6,445 nt of DNA from Chlamydiia bacterium (GCA_014239035.1 JAAZZY010000088.1:1-6445), one strand, 5' to 3'. Positions 1 through 6,073 are shown, counted from the stretch's first letter. The notes: generated by a model from the letters alone, not told the origin. A program made the numbers and translations.

Positions 1-2
1 GC

Positions 3-494
3 CGCGTCAACAGCCAGATTGTTTTAGATGAGACAGGAGCAGAGAGCCTCCTTGGTTGTGGAGATATGCTCTTTATGCCTCCAGGTGCTGCATCTCTTGT
101 TCGTACTCAAGGCTGCTTTATTTATGATCAGGATGTTCACACAATTGTGGAAAACATCTGTGAGCAGGCCCCGCCCAATTACCTCATCAACTCTTTTGAA
201 GAAAAAGATGAACAAACCCTCTTTTCCGATCTTCGAGGAACATCTTCTGGCTCATCAGCTTCTAATTTAGATGCGCTCTACAACCAAGCACTAGATCTTG
301 TCCTGAAAACAGGAAGCATCTCGACTACTTTTGTTCAACGTAAACTTAAAATTGGCTATGCACGAGCTGCAAGTATTGTAGACCAACTAGAAGAGCAAGG
401 GCATATCTCAGGACAAGATGGATCTAAGCCGAGAAAACTTCTAACGTCTCCAAAAAAAGATGAAGATGATTTGTCTTTTATGGATTCTGAATAA
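3..494 (+). CDS. ftsK: DNA translocase FtsK, C-terminal part (5' end outside window)
   Basis: Only the last 163 codons are present; the frame is open to the left edge. FtsK/SpoIIIE proteins are septum-anchored hexameric ATPases that pump chromosomal DNA through the closing division site and activate dimer resolution by XerCD. The first ~55 residues are the end of the RecA-like motor, with the family pattern IVLDETGAESLLGCGDMLF-MPPG followed by VRTQGCFI-DQDV. A Ser/Gly/acid-rich linker follows. Nucleotides ~270-443 encode the gamma winged helix (DALYNQALDLV, then QRKLKIGYARAASIVDQLEE and GSKPRKLL), which reads polar DNA signals in other bacteria. The acidic tail ends FMDSE. At the three positions that contact KOPS in E. 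coli FtsK gamma, this protein has Ala, Ser and Asp (see finding). yycJ follows on the same strand after 84 bp, a pairing also remembered from C. trachomatis (CT739/CT738). Identification is firm; the N-terminal membrane part cannot be judged. Confidence 0.96.
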   Translation, partial: RVNSQIVLDETGAESLLGCGDMLFMPPGAASLVRTQGCFIYDQDVHTIVENICEQAPPNYLINSFEEKDEQTLFSDLRGTSSGSSASNLDALYNQALDLVLKTGSISTTFVQRKLKIGYARAASIVDQLEEQGHISGQDGSKPRKLLTSPKKDEDDLSFMDSE

Positions 495-518
495 TTCTTC
501 AGACTATGAAACTTTTGC

Positions 519-547
519 TTGTGACGAATCAACATTAATTCTATCCT
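519..547 (+). promoter_or_regulatory. Weak candidate promoter for yycJ
   Basis: The 84-bp gap between ftsK and yycJ contains TTGTGA (519-524), a 17-nt spacer and TATCCT (542-547). Each hexamer matches 4 of 6 positions of the sigma70/sigma66 consensus. Transcription would begin near 554, giving a leader of about 25 nt. Another AT-rich hexamer, TATATT at 554-559, has no matching -35 at proper distance. No terminator hairpin after ftsK is visible, so yycJ could equally be read from ftsK. Confidence 0.25.
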
Positions 548-578
548 ACCGCCTATATTGTAACCCTTAGTAATTTTC

Positions 579-1361
579 ATGATCGGTTTTTGTCCACTTG
601 CGTCTGGTTCTAAAGGCAACTGCATTTATTTAGGCACGCCGCACACAAAGATTCTTATTGATGCAGGACTAAGCACAAGAGCCATTAAAAACAAGCTCTC
701 AGAAATTGATGTAGATATTGCAGATATCGATGCTGTTTTAATCAGTCATGAGCATTCTGATCACATAAATGGTCTAAGAGTTCTTGCTTATAGAATGGGT
801 ATTCCTGTGATTGCTAATAGTGAAACAGCCAAGGGCATTGCAGAACACTTTAAAGGCTCAACAAAATTTAAGATTTTTGCAACAGGCGAGAGTTTTGAAT
901 TTATGGATTTAGAAATTCATCCTTTTAGCATCCTACATGACACACCAGACCCGGTTGCTTTTACTATTAAGAATGGCCCGTATAAGATGGGATTTTGTAC
1001 AGATCTTGGTTTTGCCACATCACTTGTTGAGCAGAGGCTAAAAGAGTGCGACTATCTTTATTTAGAGGCCAACCACCAACCTTCCATGGTCCATTCCTGT
1101 GCGAGGCCCATGATCTATAAGCAGCGTGTTCTAGGTCGTCATGGACATTTGTCTAATGAAAATTGCGGGAAGCTTTTATCGAATGTTTATCACTCTAATC
1201 TCAAAAAAGTTTATTTGGCTCACTTATCTGAGGAGTGCAACCACAAAGAAGTGGCTCTCTCTGTTGTTAAAAATGAAATTGAAGATCAAGAGCTAGAGAT
1301 TGTCATTGCTCATCAAGAAAAAGTCAGCTCAGCAACTCTTCTTAATAATTTATTAGTTTAA
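579..1361 (+). CDS. yycJ: YycJ/WalJ-type MBL-fold metal-dependent hydrolase
   Basis: A complete 260-residue cytosolic protein, the usual length for YycJ/WalJ. These are metallo-beta-lactamase-fold hydrolases linked in Firmicutes to cell-wall/division coordination and DNA-repair fidelity; 5'-exonuclease activity has been reported for a family member, but the chlamydial role is not established. The N-terminus carries the family signature PLASGSKGNC (6-15) and LIDAGLS (27-33). The metal-binding motif SHEHSDH is at 56-62 (H57, H59, D61, H62). Further conserved elements are HDTPDPV from H120, TDLG (141-144), LEANH (162-166), RHGHLSNE (187-194) and AHLSEECN (214-221), which probably supply the remaining ligands and catalytic residues. 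The ATG at 579 places the strand before ASGSKGN at the expected spot; no clear Shine-Dalgarno precedes it, so initiation strength is uncertain. Its last 20 bp overlap the 3' end of the opposing E1 gene. It lies downstream of ftsK. Confidence 0.93.
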   Translation: MIGFCPLASGSKGNCIYLGTPHTKILIDAGLSTRAIKNKLSEIDVDIADIDAVLISHEHSDHINGLRVLAYRMGIPVIANSETAKGIAEHFKGSTKFKIFATGESFEFMDLEIHPFSILHDTPDPVAFTIKNGPYKMGFCTDLGFATSLVEQRLKECDYLYLEANHQPSMVHSCARPMIYKQRVLGRHGHLSNENCGKLLSNVYHSNLKKVYLAHLSEECNHKEVALSVVKNEIEDQELEIVIAHQEKVSSATLLNNLLV

Positions 1362-3372
1362 GCATAGCCTTTTCAATATCCTCTTTCTGAGGAAGCGTGG
1401 CATTTTCTAAGACTTTTGAGTAACCCACCGGTGTATTTAGAGCACATACTCTTTGAATGGGGGCGTCTAAGTAATCAAAGATCTCTTCATTGACCATCGC
1501 TGAGATCTCAGCTCCGAACCCACCGTTTTTAGTGTCCTCGTGGACAATGAGAAGTTTCCCTGTTTTTTTCACCGAGTTTAAGATAGCTTCTTTATCAAGA
1601 GGAACAATTGTTCTTAAATCAATTACCTCAACAGAATGTCCATTTCTAGACAGTCTTTCAGCAACTTCATGAGCCATAACTAGGGTGTACCCCCATGAGA
1701 CAACTGTTATGTCATCACCAGCATGTGTTGTGGCAGCTTTTCCAAAAGGAAGTAAGAAATTGTCATCCCCAACTTTTCTTGCTGAGAAAGCCCTTTGACG
1801 ATAGAGCAGCTTATGCTCTAAAAAGATAACAGGGTTGGGATCACGAATAGCTGCTTTTAACAAAGCTTTTGCATCATAGGCATTACTTGGCATTACAATT
1901 TTGAGTCCTGGGCAGTGCGAAAGATAAGCTTCTAAACTCTGAGAATGATAAGGCCCGCCTTGGATGTAGCCACCACATGGAATACGAATAACGAGCGGCA
2001 GAGTCCACTCCCCATTTGATCTCCATTGAAAACTGGCTATTTCATTCACAAGCTGATTCATGCCAGTCCAAATGTAGTCGCTAAATTGAATCTCTGAGAT
2101 CGCCTTTTGCTCTCCACCAGCAGAGAGGCCAAGTGAGACTCCCACAATAGTAGATTCTGCTAAAGGGCTATTGAAGCAACGCTCTTTTCCAAATTTATCC
2201 GTAAGGCCACGGGTAAGTCCAAAAACTCCCCCTTTACCACCTGCAACATCTTGTCCAAAGATATAAGTGTTAGGATCTCTTTGAAGCTCCTCAGTTAAGG
2301 CATTGTTAATGGCATCCATCATGACTATTTCCTGATCAGAGATGTTCTCTGGCATCTCTTCTACTTCAAACGGTGAAAATACAAAATCTTCTGTAGAAGC
2401 AGCCTCAGGGAAAGGAAGTTCTTCAGCAGCTTGGGCTTTCTCCTCAACAAGAGCAAGAGTTCGAGTTTTGATGTCTTCAAGTTCTTTTTGAGTAATAGTT
2501 TTATTTGCTATTAAGTAGCTTTCAAAAATCGCTAGAGGATCATTTGCCATATCCTTTTCAATAGAATCTTTATCACGGTATTTTTTTGGATCATCACTAC
2601 TGCTATGAGGACCTAAGCGAGGAAGCTTTGCTACAATGACACTTGGGCCCTTGTCAGACCTAGCTTTTAGCACGGCTTCTTCCATTGCCTTTTGTGTTTC
2701 CACGTAGTTTGTTCCATCGACTTCGAAGACGCTCATGCCAGCATAGCCTTTAGCTACATTGACTATAGAACCACCAGCTGTCTGTTCCTCTACTGGGACA
2801 GAAATAGCAAGACCGTTATCTTGGATCATAAAAATGATGGGCAAGTTGTGGATACAGGAAAAATTAAGGGCTTCGTGAAAATCACCTTGAGATGTAGAGC
2901 CTTCCCCACCGGAAACATAAACAACTTCAGAGGCGCCTTTACGCTTGATTCCAAGAGCACGTCCAACAGCTTGTAAAAATTGTGAACCCACAGGACTTGA
3001 CTGACAAATGATGCGCAAGTCTCGATGAGAATAATGATAGGGCATCATTCTTCCAGAAGATTGGTGTTTGCAGGTGCGCCCTAAAAAGACTCCAAAAATA
3101 TCTAAAAGATCACAGCCAAGTGCTAAAGGAAGCGCTTGATCTCTATAATAAGGAAGAGACCAGTCTTCTTTAGCAATAAGTTCTAAGCCAGCAATCGCTC
3201 CGACAAGCTCATGACCTTGGGCAGACATATGAAAGGTCCCCCCTTTATTTTGTTTGCCTAGATTTGCCATTTTTAAGTCAGCAAAACGAGTCAAATAACA
3301 AAATTCTAAAGTCTTTAGAGCTTTTGCATGCAAAAGAGCACACGATAGAGCTGATTTTTGAGCAACACTCAT
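1342..3372 (-). CDS. Fused 2-oxoacid dehydrogenase E1, alpha and beta subunits in one chain (branched-chain/pyruvate type, CT340-like)
   Basis: A complete 676-residue protein joining E1 alpha (about 1-310) to E1 beta (about 345-676) by an acidic, Ala/Pro-containing linker. E1 uses thiamine diphosphate (TPP) to decarboxylate a 2-oxoacid and acylate the lipoyl group of E2. The alpha half shows YYRDQALPLALG (75-86), GRMMPYHY (107-114), SSPVGSQ (125-131), the TPP/magnesium motif from G155-G156-E157-G158 to N186, and GPHSSSDDPKKYR (254-266). The beta half shows the FGQDVAGGKGGVFGLT segment (372-387), SPLAEST with E406, EIQFSDYIW (427-435), and YHSQSLEAYLSHCPGLKIV (475-493) with catalytic-type H476. 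The size agrees with chlamydial CT340 as remembered (annotated pdhA/B). HSSSDDP resembles branched-chain 2-oxoacid enzymes more than classic pyruvate E1, so 2-oxoisovalerate is possible; the sequence does not fix the substrate. No E2 or E3 gene is in the window. The ATG directly abuts the upstream TAA stop and has AAGGA 7 nt before it (3380-3384), supporting both the start and translational coupling. Confidence 0.93.
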   Translation of the reverse strand: MSVAQKSALSCALLHAKALKTLEFCYLTRFADLKMANLGKQNKGGTFHMSAQGHELVGAIAGLELIAKEDWSLPYYRDQALPLALGCDLLDIFGVFLGRTCKHQSSGRMMPYHYSHRDLRIICQSSPVGSQFLQAVGRALGIKRKGASEVVYVSGGEGSTSQGDFHEALNFSCIHNLPIIFMIQDNGLAISVPVEEQTAGGSIVNVAKGYAGMSVFEVDGTNYVETQKAMEEAVLKARSDKGPSVIVAKLPRLGPHSSSDDPKKYRDKDSIEKDMANDPLAIFESYLIANKTITQKELEDIKTRTLALVEEKAQAAEELPFPEAASTEDFVFSPFEVEEMPENISDQEIVMMDAINNALTEELQRDPNTYIFGQDVAGGKGGVFGLTRGLTDKFGKERCFNSPLAESTIVGVSLGLSAGGEQKAISEIQFSDYIWTGMNQLVNEIASFQWRSNGEWTLPLVIRIPCGGYIQGGPYHSQSLEAYLSHCPGLKIVMPSNAYDAKALLKAAIRDPNPVIFLEHKLLYRQRAFSARKVGDDNFLLPFGKAATTHAGDDITVVSWGYTLVMAHEVAERLSRNGHSVEVIDLRTIVPLDKEAILNSVKKTGKLLIVHEDTKNGGFGAEISAMVNEEIFDYLDAPIQRVCALNTPVGYSKVLENATLPQKEDIEKAMLKLINY

Positions 3373-3618
3373 TTAAGAATCCTTATCTTTCTTTATAATT
3401 CTTCGAGCTCGTTTTAAAATACTACGGCCTGCTTTCTTTTCTGTCTTAGTGTCATCTTTCTTCACAAGTCTCTTTAAAAAGGAGCGTTTTTTTGGTGTAG
3501 GCTGCTTAGTAAGCCTTCGGGGCTTGCTTGCAGATTTTGGCTCTGCTGCTGCTCTTTTAGGAGAAACAGCTGCTTTTCTAGGTATAGATTTTTCTTTTTC
3601 ATTTAACCTTGTTGTCAA
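3373..3618 (-). CDS. Very basic Lys/Arg-rich small ORF, possibly the detached tail of the UPF0158 gene
   Basis: The ORF has 81 codons and encodes a low-complexity cationic polypeptide: 19 Lys and 11 Arg against 8 acidic residues, plus many Ala, Ser and Pro. Examples are PKKRSFLKRLVKK (52-64 region) and RSILKRARRIIKK near the end. No globular domain, signal peptide or membrane segment is visible. Such composition suggests nucleic-acid binding, as in chlamydial histone-like proteins, but the regular Hc2 repeat is not seen, so I do not assign it to Hc1/Hc2. The only start is TTG at 3618, 6 nt after the upstream TAG, with no convincing Shine-Dalgarno; there is no ATG in frame. It continues the frame of the UPF0158 gene (AGC TAG AAA ACC TTG). 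It may thus be an independent coupled gene, a reinitiation product, or the C-terminal tail of the UPF0158 protein cut off by an amber mutation. The open frame is certain; its status as a separate protein is not. Confidence 0.55.
   Translation of the reverse strand: MTTRLNEKEKSIPRKAAVSPKRAAAEPKSASKPRRLTKQPTPKKRSFLKRLVKKDDTKTEKKAGRSILKRARRIIKKDKDS
3380..3384 (-). promoter_or_regulatory. Shine-Dalgarno site of the E1 fusion gene, inside the preceding ORF
   Basis: AAGGA on the minus strand ends 7 nt before the E1 ATG. It lies within the last codons of the basic ORF, whose TAA stop touches the ATG. Termination upstream and initiation downstream therefore happen at the same spot, typical of coupled operon genes. 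Confidence 0.6.
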
Positions 3619-3624
3619 GGTTTT

Positions 3625-4518
3625 CTAGCTTTCAATAGCAGAGACTTTCTTAGAAAGATCGCTAAGAGAGGAAAGCTTTTTAGAGATAGCCTCTAGACTC
3701 ACAATATTTTCTGCTTTTGGAGTATTTCTAAGTTTTGCTCTGAGCTCTTCATCGCTATCAAACTTAGAAGAGAAAGTAATTGAAGCTGCGTTTGTAATAT
3801 CAGGAGAATATAAAAAAGAACGCATAGAAACAGGTACTTTCATAAAAAAGTCTTGGGTAAACTGAGGCTCTATTTCAACACGAACAACTTGTTTAGGAGG
3901 GCGCCCTCTTTTAGGTCTTGGATTTAACGCTTCATTAGAATAGTAAACCTTTGCTCTATTTTCTAGCACTTGCCTTGCAGTGACTACATCTTTAGGAGCC
4001 TTAGGAATAAATAAGTTCTGCTTTACCTTTTCAATGAGAGAAGGAGCTAAATCTAGATCTTCTTCAAAAACAAAATCAAATTCATTATCTCGTAGCCATT
4101 CAATGATACGCACTCTAGAACGTTCTTGGTAGTACTGCTGCCATTTTTCAAGCTCTACTTCATGGTCATAGATAAACTCTAAGAAATTCTCTCTAGCTTC
4201 TTTAGACTGGATGATTTCAGCAAGTTTTTCTTTGATGTCGATGTCGTAGATTTTCTCATTAATAAAGCCTTCCATAATCTTTTTGGTCTCATAAAAGGTC
4301 AATTTTGGGATAAGAAAGAAACGCTCTAAATCAAGAGCTTTTTCAAGTCCATCAAGGTCTTCCTGAGAACGGCCTAAGTCGATGAATATGATGAATCCTT
4401 CATGCTTTTCTAAATAAAAATCGCGCTCATCGTCAGACTTTGAAAAAGCGTCCATTAGGCGATGGTAGCGTAGAATTAGGGGGCTTTGGCTTTGGTTTTG
4501 GTTACTTACTTTAGACAT
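3625..4518 (-). CDS. UPF0158-family protein with AT-hook (CT429-like)
   Basis: A complete 297-residue soluble protein that I recognise as UPF0158 mainly through its position next to dapF-clpP-glyA (CT429 in C. trachomatis, from memory) and its N-terminal pattern. The molecular function of the family is unknown. Residues ~15-165 are acidic, charged and probably mostly helical, with FYLEKHEGFIIFID (34-47), FLEFIYDHEVELEKWQQYY (112-130), RVRIIEWLRD (135-144) and acidic FVFEEDLDLAPSLIEKV. A basic stretch follows with an AT-hook core R204-G205-R206-P207 inside KRGRPPK, a minor-groove DNA-binding motif. The last ~80 residues are Ser/Lys-rich and end VSAIES. Translation starts at an ATG with AAAGGA 5 nt upstream and a good promoter before it. 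The reading frame continues past the amber stop into an 81-codon basic ORF. DNA binding is inferred only from the hook and the basic context. Confidence 0.85.
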   Translation of the reverse strand: MSKVSNQNQSQSPLILRYHRLMDAFSKSDDERDFYLEKHEGFIIFIDLGRSQEDLDGLEKALDLERFFLIPKLTFYETKKIMEGFINEKIYDIDIKEKLAEIIQSKEARENFLEFIYDHEVELEKWQQYYQERSRVRIIEWLRDNEFDFVFEEDLDLAPSLIEKVKQNLFIPKAPKDVVTARQVLENRAKVYYSNEALNPRPKRGRPPKQVVRVEIEPQFTQDFFMKVPVSMRSFLYSPDITNAASITFSSKFDSDEELRAKLRNTPKAENIVSLEAISKKLSSLSDLSKKVSAIES

Positions 4519-4523
4519 ATCAA

Positions 4524-4529
4524 TCCTTT
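4524..4529 (-). promoter_or_regulatory. Shine-Dalgarno site of the UPF0158 gene
   Basis: AAAGGA on the minus strand stands 5 nt before the ATG at 4518. It fixes the start and implies efficient translation. Confidence 0.65.
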
Positions 4530-4543
4530 AATTAACAAAGAGC

Positions 4544-4572
4544 AATATAACACATTTTTTACATATGCGCAA
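4544..4572 (-). promoter_or_regulatory. Extended -10 promoter of the UPF0158 operon
   Basis: On the minus strand TTGCGC (4567-4572) is followed by a 17-nt spacer containing an A-tract and then TATATT (4544-4549), preceded by TG one base upstream as in extended -10 promoters. The -10 matches 5 of 6 positions, the -35 only 3 of 6, which the TG may compensate. Start of transcription near 4537 would leave a leader of about 18 nt holding AAAGGA. It lies in the only sizable gap (74 bp) of the minus-strand cluster, so it separates the clpP-dapF unit from the UPF0158-E1 unit. Confidence 0.55.
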
Positions 4573-4592
4573 GAGGGTGAAGATTTTTGAAA

Positions 4593-5420
4593 TTAAAAGT
4601 TTAACAAAAGGGCGCTCACATTTATTTTCCCTTGGAAAACAAATTTAGCCGATCCTTTCATTGTCAAATTTAAAATTTGATTTTGACTGGCAGTAAAATC
4701 AAATTCTAGATTCTCTCCAAGAGATGGCTTGACTGTGATGGGGCAAGAAAGGCCCATAGTTAGATGCGCAGAAATAGCTGCTGCTGCAGCTCCGGTTCCA
4801 CAAGCTAGTGTCTCTTTTTCTACCCCTCTTTCAAAAGTCCTTATGTGAACTTCACTATTATCTGATATTGAAATGAAGTTGACGTTTGTACGTGAGGGTA
4901 AAAAAGCGTTGTGAGAAGAAATTTCTCTTCCTAAAGTTTCAACATCTATTGCGGGAAGATTATCTGAAAAAACGACAAAGTGAGGCACCCCAGTGTTAAG
5001 AAAATGCCCAGTAACTGCTAAGTTTGATAATTGAATCTTTTTATTGAGCAAAAGGTCTTTGATTGACCCCAACTCACATTTTATTAGGTCACTTTCAGTC
5101 GAGATTTTCAATGACCTATCAAAGGTTTCTATTAAATATTCATCTTTTTGATCTACTGAAAGCTCTTTTATGAAAAGATAAAGACATCTAAGAGCATTCC
5201 CACACATTTCAGCTTCATGTCCATCGGCATTAAAGATTTTCATCTTGAAGTCAGCTGATTGAGAGTCTTCTAAAAAAACAACACCATCGGCCCCTATTCC
5301 TAGGGAGCGATGGCATAATGATTGTAATTCTTTTGGATCTAAAGAGATCTCATGTGTGCGATTATCAATAAAAATAAAGTCATTTCCAAGTCCATTATAT
5401 TTGGAAAAGGAAATCTCCAT
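4593..5420 (-). CDS. dapF: Diaminopimelate epimerase DapF
   Basis: A complete 275-residue cytosolic enzyme of normal family length. It converts LL-diaminopimelate to meso-diaminopimelate, the last step before lysine and the cross-linking residue of peptidoglycan. The N-terminal half opens with FSKYNGLGNDFIFIDN (5-20) and holds the first catalytic cysteine, C73, in NADGHEAEMCGNALRC. The mirror-image C-terminal half holds the second, C207, in ERGVEKETLACGTGAAAAA. NTGVPHFV (142-149) and the SRTNVNF segment (176-182) are further family landmarks. Both cysteines are present, so the enzyme should be active. In Chlamydia, which lack a classical glutamate racemase, DapF has been reported to racemize glutamate too; whether that holds here is unknown. 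The ATG follows the clpP stop by 2 nt with only a weak GAAG upstream, so translation is probably coupled to clpP. Confidence 0.96.
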   Translation of the reverse strand: MEISFSKYNGLGNDFIFIDNRTHEISLDPKELQSLCHRSLGIGADGVVFLEDSQSADFKMKIFNADGHEAEMCGNALRCLYLFIKELSVDQKDEYLIETFDRSLKISTESDLIKCELGSIKDLLLNKKIQLSNLAVTGHFLNTGVPHFVVFSDNLPAIDVETLGREISSHNAFLPSRTNVNFISISDNSEVHIRTFERGVEKETLACGTGAAAAAISAHLTMGLSCPITVKPSLGENLEFDFTASQNQILNLTMKGSAKFVFQGKINVSALLLNF

Positions 5421-5422
5421 TT

Positions 5423-6016
5423 TTAGAGCTTCACTTCATCATATGTGCTGACGATCTTACCAATTAACCCAAAATCTAAAGCTTCTTCTGCAGACATCCA
5501 GTTATCTCGATCTAGAGCCTTTGAAACGGTTTCATAATCCTTTCCAGTTGCTTCCATATAGGCTTTGATCCCCTGCTCATGTGTATGCGCAATATCGCGA
5601 GCATGAATTTCAAGATCTGATGCTTGGCCTTGGATGTACCCATGAATTCTTGGCTGGTGAATCATAAAGCGAGCACTAGGAGTTGCGAGTCTTCTTTTAG
5701 GATCTAAGGCGCAAATACCAATGAGCGTTCCCATTGAAGCAGCAAGACCAGTTACAAGTGTTGTGATTGGAGAGGTGATCATTTTAACTTGGTCAATGAG
5801 TGCAAGACCATCGAGCACAGAGCCACCTGGAGAGTTGATAATAAAAAGAATGGGTTTACCTGGATCTGTAATCTCTAAGTACCATAGTTTTTTGATAGCT
5901 TCACTCACAGACTTTGATTCAACAACGTTACTAAAAAAAATTCTTCGTGATTTTAATAGAGTTGCATCAATGCAATCATCTAAAGATCTGTAAGGTACAA
6001 TTTCTTCTTGGGGCAT
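5423..6016 (-). CDS. clpP: ATP-dependent Clp protease proteolytic subunit (ClpP1-type)
   Basis: A 197-residue protein, the typical ClpP size. It is a serine peptidase that stacks as heptameric rings and degrades proteins fed by ClpX or ClpC. The catalytic triad is complete: S94 in GLAASMG, H120 in RFMIHQP, and D171 in DRDNWMSAEEAL. NSPGGSV (61-67) forms the oxyanion/substrate strand region. The N-terminus (MPQEEIVPYRSLDDC) and the segment after RRIFF are more divergent than in E. coli ClpP, with no obvious long propeptide. Chlamydiae carry two ClpPs; proximity to dapF and glyA identifies this as the counterpart of CT431 (ClpP1), the other usually sitting beside clpX. I chose the ATG at 6016 because AAGGAG lies exactly 5 nt before it; a longer frame from TTG at 6070 has no such site. 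It probably forms an operon with dapF. Confidence 0.95.
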   Translation of the reverse strand: MPQEEIVPYRSLDDCIDATLLKSRRIFFSNVVESKSVSEAIKKLWYLEITDPGKPILFIINSPGGSVLDGLALIDQVKMITSPITTLVTGLAASMGTLIGICALDPKRRLATPSARFMIHQPRIHGYIQGQASDLEIHARDIAHTHEQGIKAYMEATGKDYETVSKALDRDNWMSAEEALDFGLIGKIVSTYDEVKL

Positions 6017-6021
6017 GATTT

Positions 6022-6027
6022 CTCCTT
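6022..6027 (-). promoter_or_regulatory. Strong Shine-Dalgarno site deciding the clpP start
   Basis: AAGGAG on the minus strand, 5 nt before the ATG at 6016. This is the best ribosome binding site of the window and argues against the 18-codon-longer TTG start at 6070. Confidence 0.75.
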
Positions 6028-6040
6028 TTCTATCTCGCGT

Positions 6041-6070
6041 ATTATGCTGGCGTTGAAGCTTTATATTCAA
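6041..6070 (-). promoter_or_regulatory. Candidate clpP-dapF promoter with overlapping inverted repeat
   Basis: In the 57-bp glyA-clpP gap the minus strand has TTGAAT (6065-6070), an 18-nt spacer and CATAAT (6041-6046), matching 4/6 and 5/6 of the sigma66/sigma70 consensus. The expected start near 6034 would leave a leader of about 18 nt with AAGGAG. A 6-bp inverted repeat, GTTGAA-N8-TTCAAC (6052-6071), covers the -35 hexamer and could be an operator, or chance. Confidence 0.45.
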
Positions 6071-6073
6071 CAG

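Noticed and set aside
356..625. Antisense ORF of 89 codons across the ftsK-yycJ gap
   Set aside because: It overlaps two well-supported genes, has no recognisable motif, and looks like a shadow frame.
1318..1337. Hairpin plus T5 on the minus strand just after the E1 stop as a terminator
   Set aside because: The stem has about 5 pairs of which two are G-U, and it lies in yycJ coding sequence; too weak to call, though it is the best candidate there.
1379..1393. Hairpin TCCTC-TTTCT-GAGGA just after the yycJ stop as a terminator
   Set aside because: The stem is only 5 bp, no T-run follows, and the bases are codons of the E1 gene.
2692..2976. Plus-strand ORF of 94 codons opposite the E1 gene
   Set aside because: It lies wholly opposite conserved E1 alpha coding sequence including the TPP motif; no ribosome site or family resemblance.
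3373..3618. Assignment of the basic ORF to histone-like protein Hc2
   Set aside because: Composition is similar, but the regular Lys/Ala pentad-type repeats of Hc2 are not seen, and the in-frame link to the UPF0158 gene offers another explanation.
3897..3908. Perfect 12-bp GC-rich palindrome GAGGGCGCCCTC
   Set aside because: It is produced by the Arg-Gly-Arg-Pro codons of the AT-hook and is inside coding sequence; no sign that it works as a DNA site.
5721..5993. Plus-strand ORF of 90 codons opposite clpP
   Set aside because: It is a shadow of conserved ClpP codons with no features of its own.
6017..6070. Longer clpP reading starting at TTG 6070, adding 18 residues
   Set aside because: No Shine-Dalgarno precedes the TTG, the extra residues are unlike ClpP, and the ATG at 6016 has AAGGAG at ideal distance. 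The candidate promoter would also start transcription downstream of this TTG.
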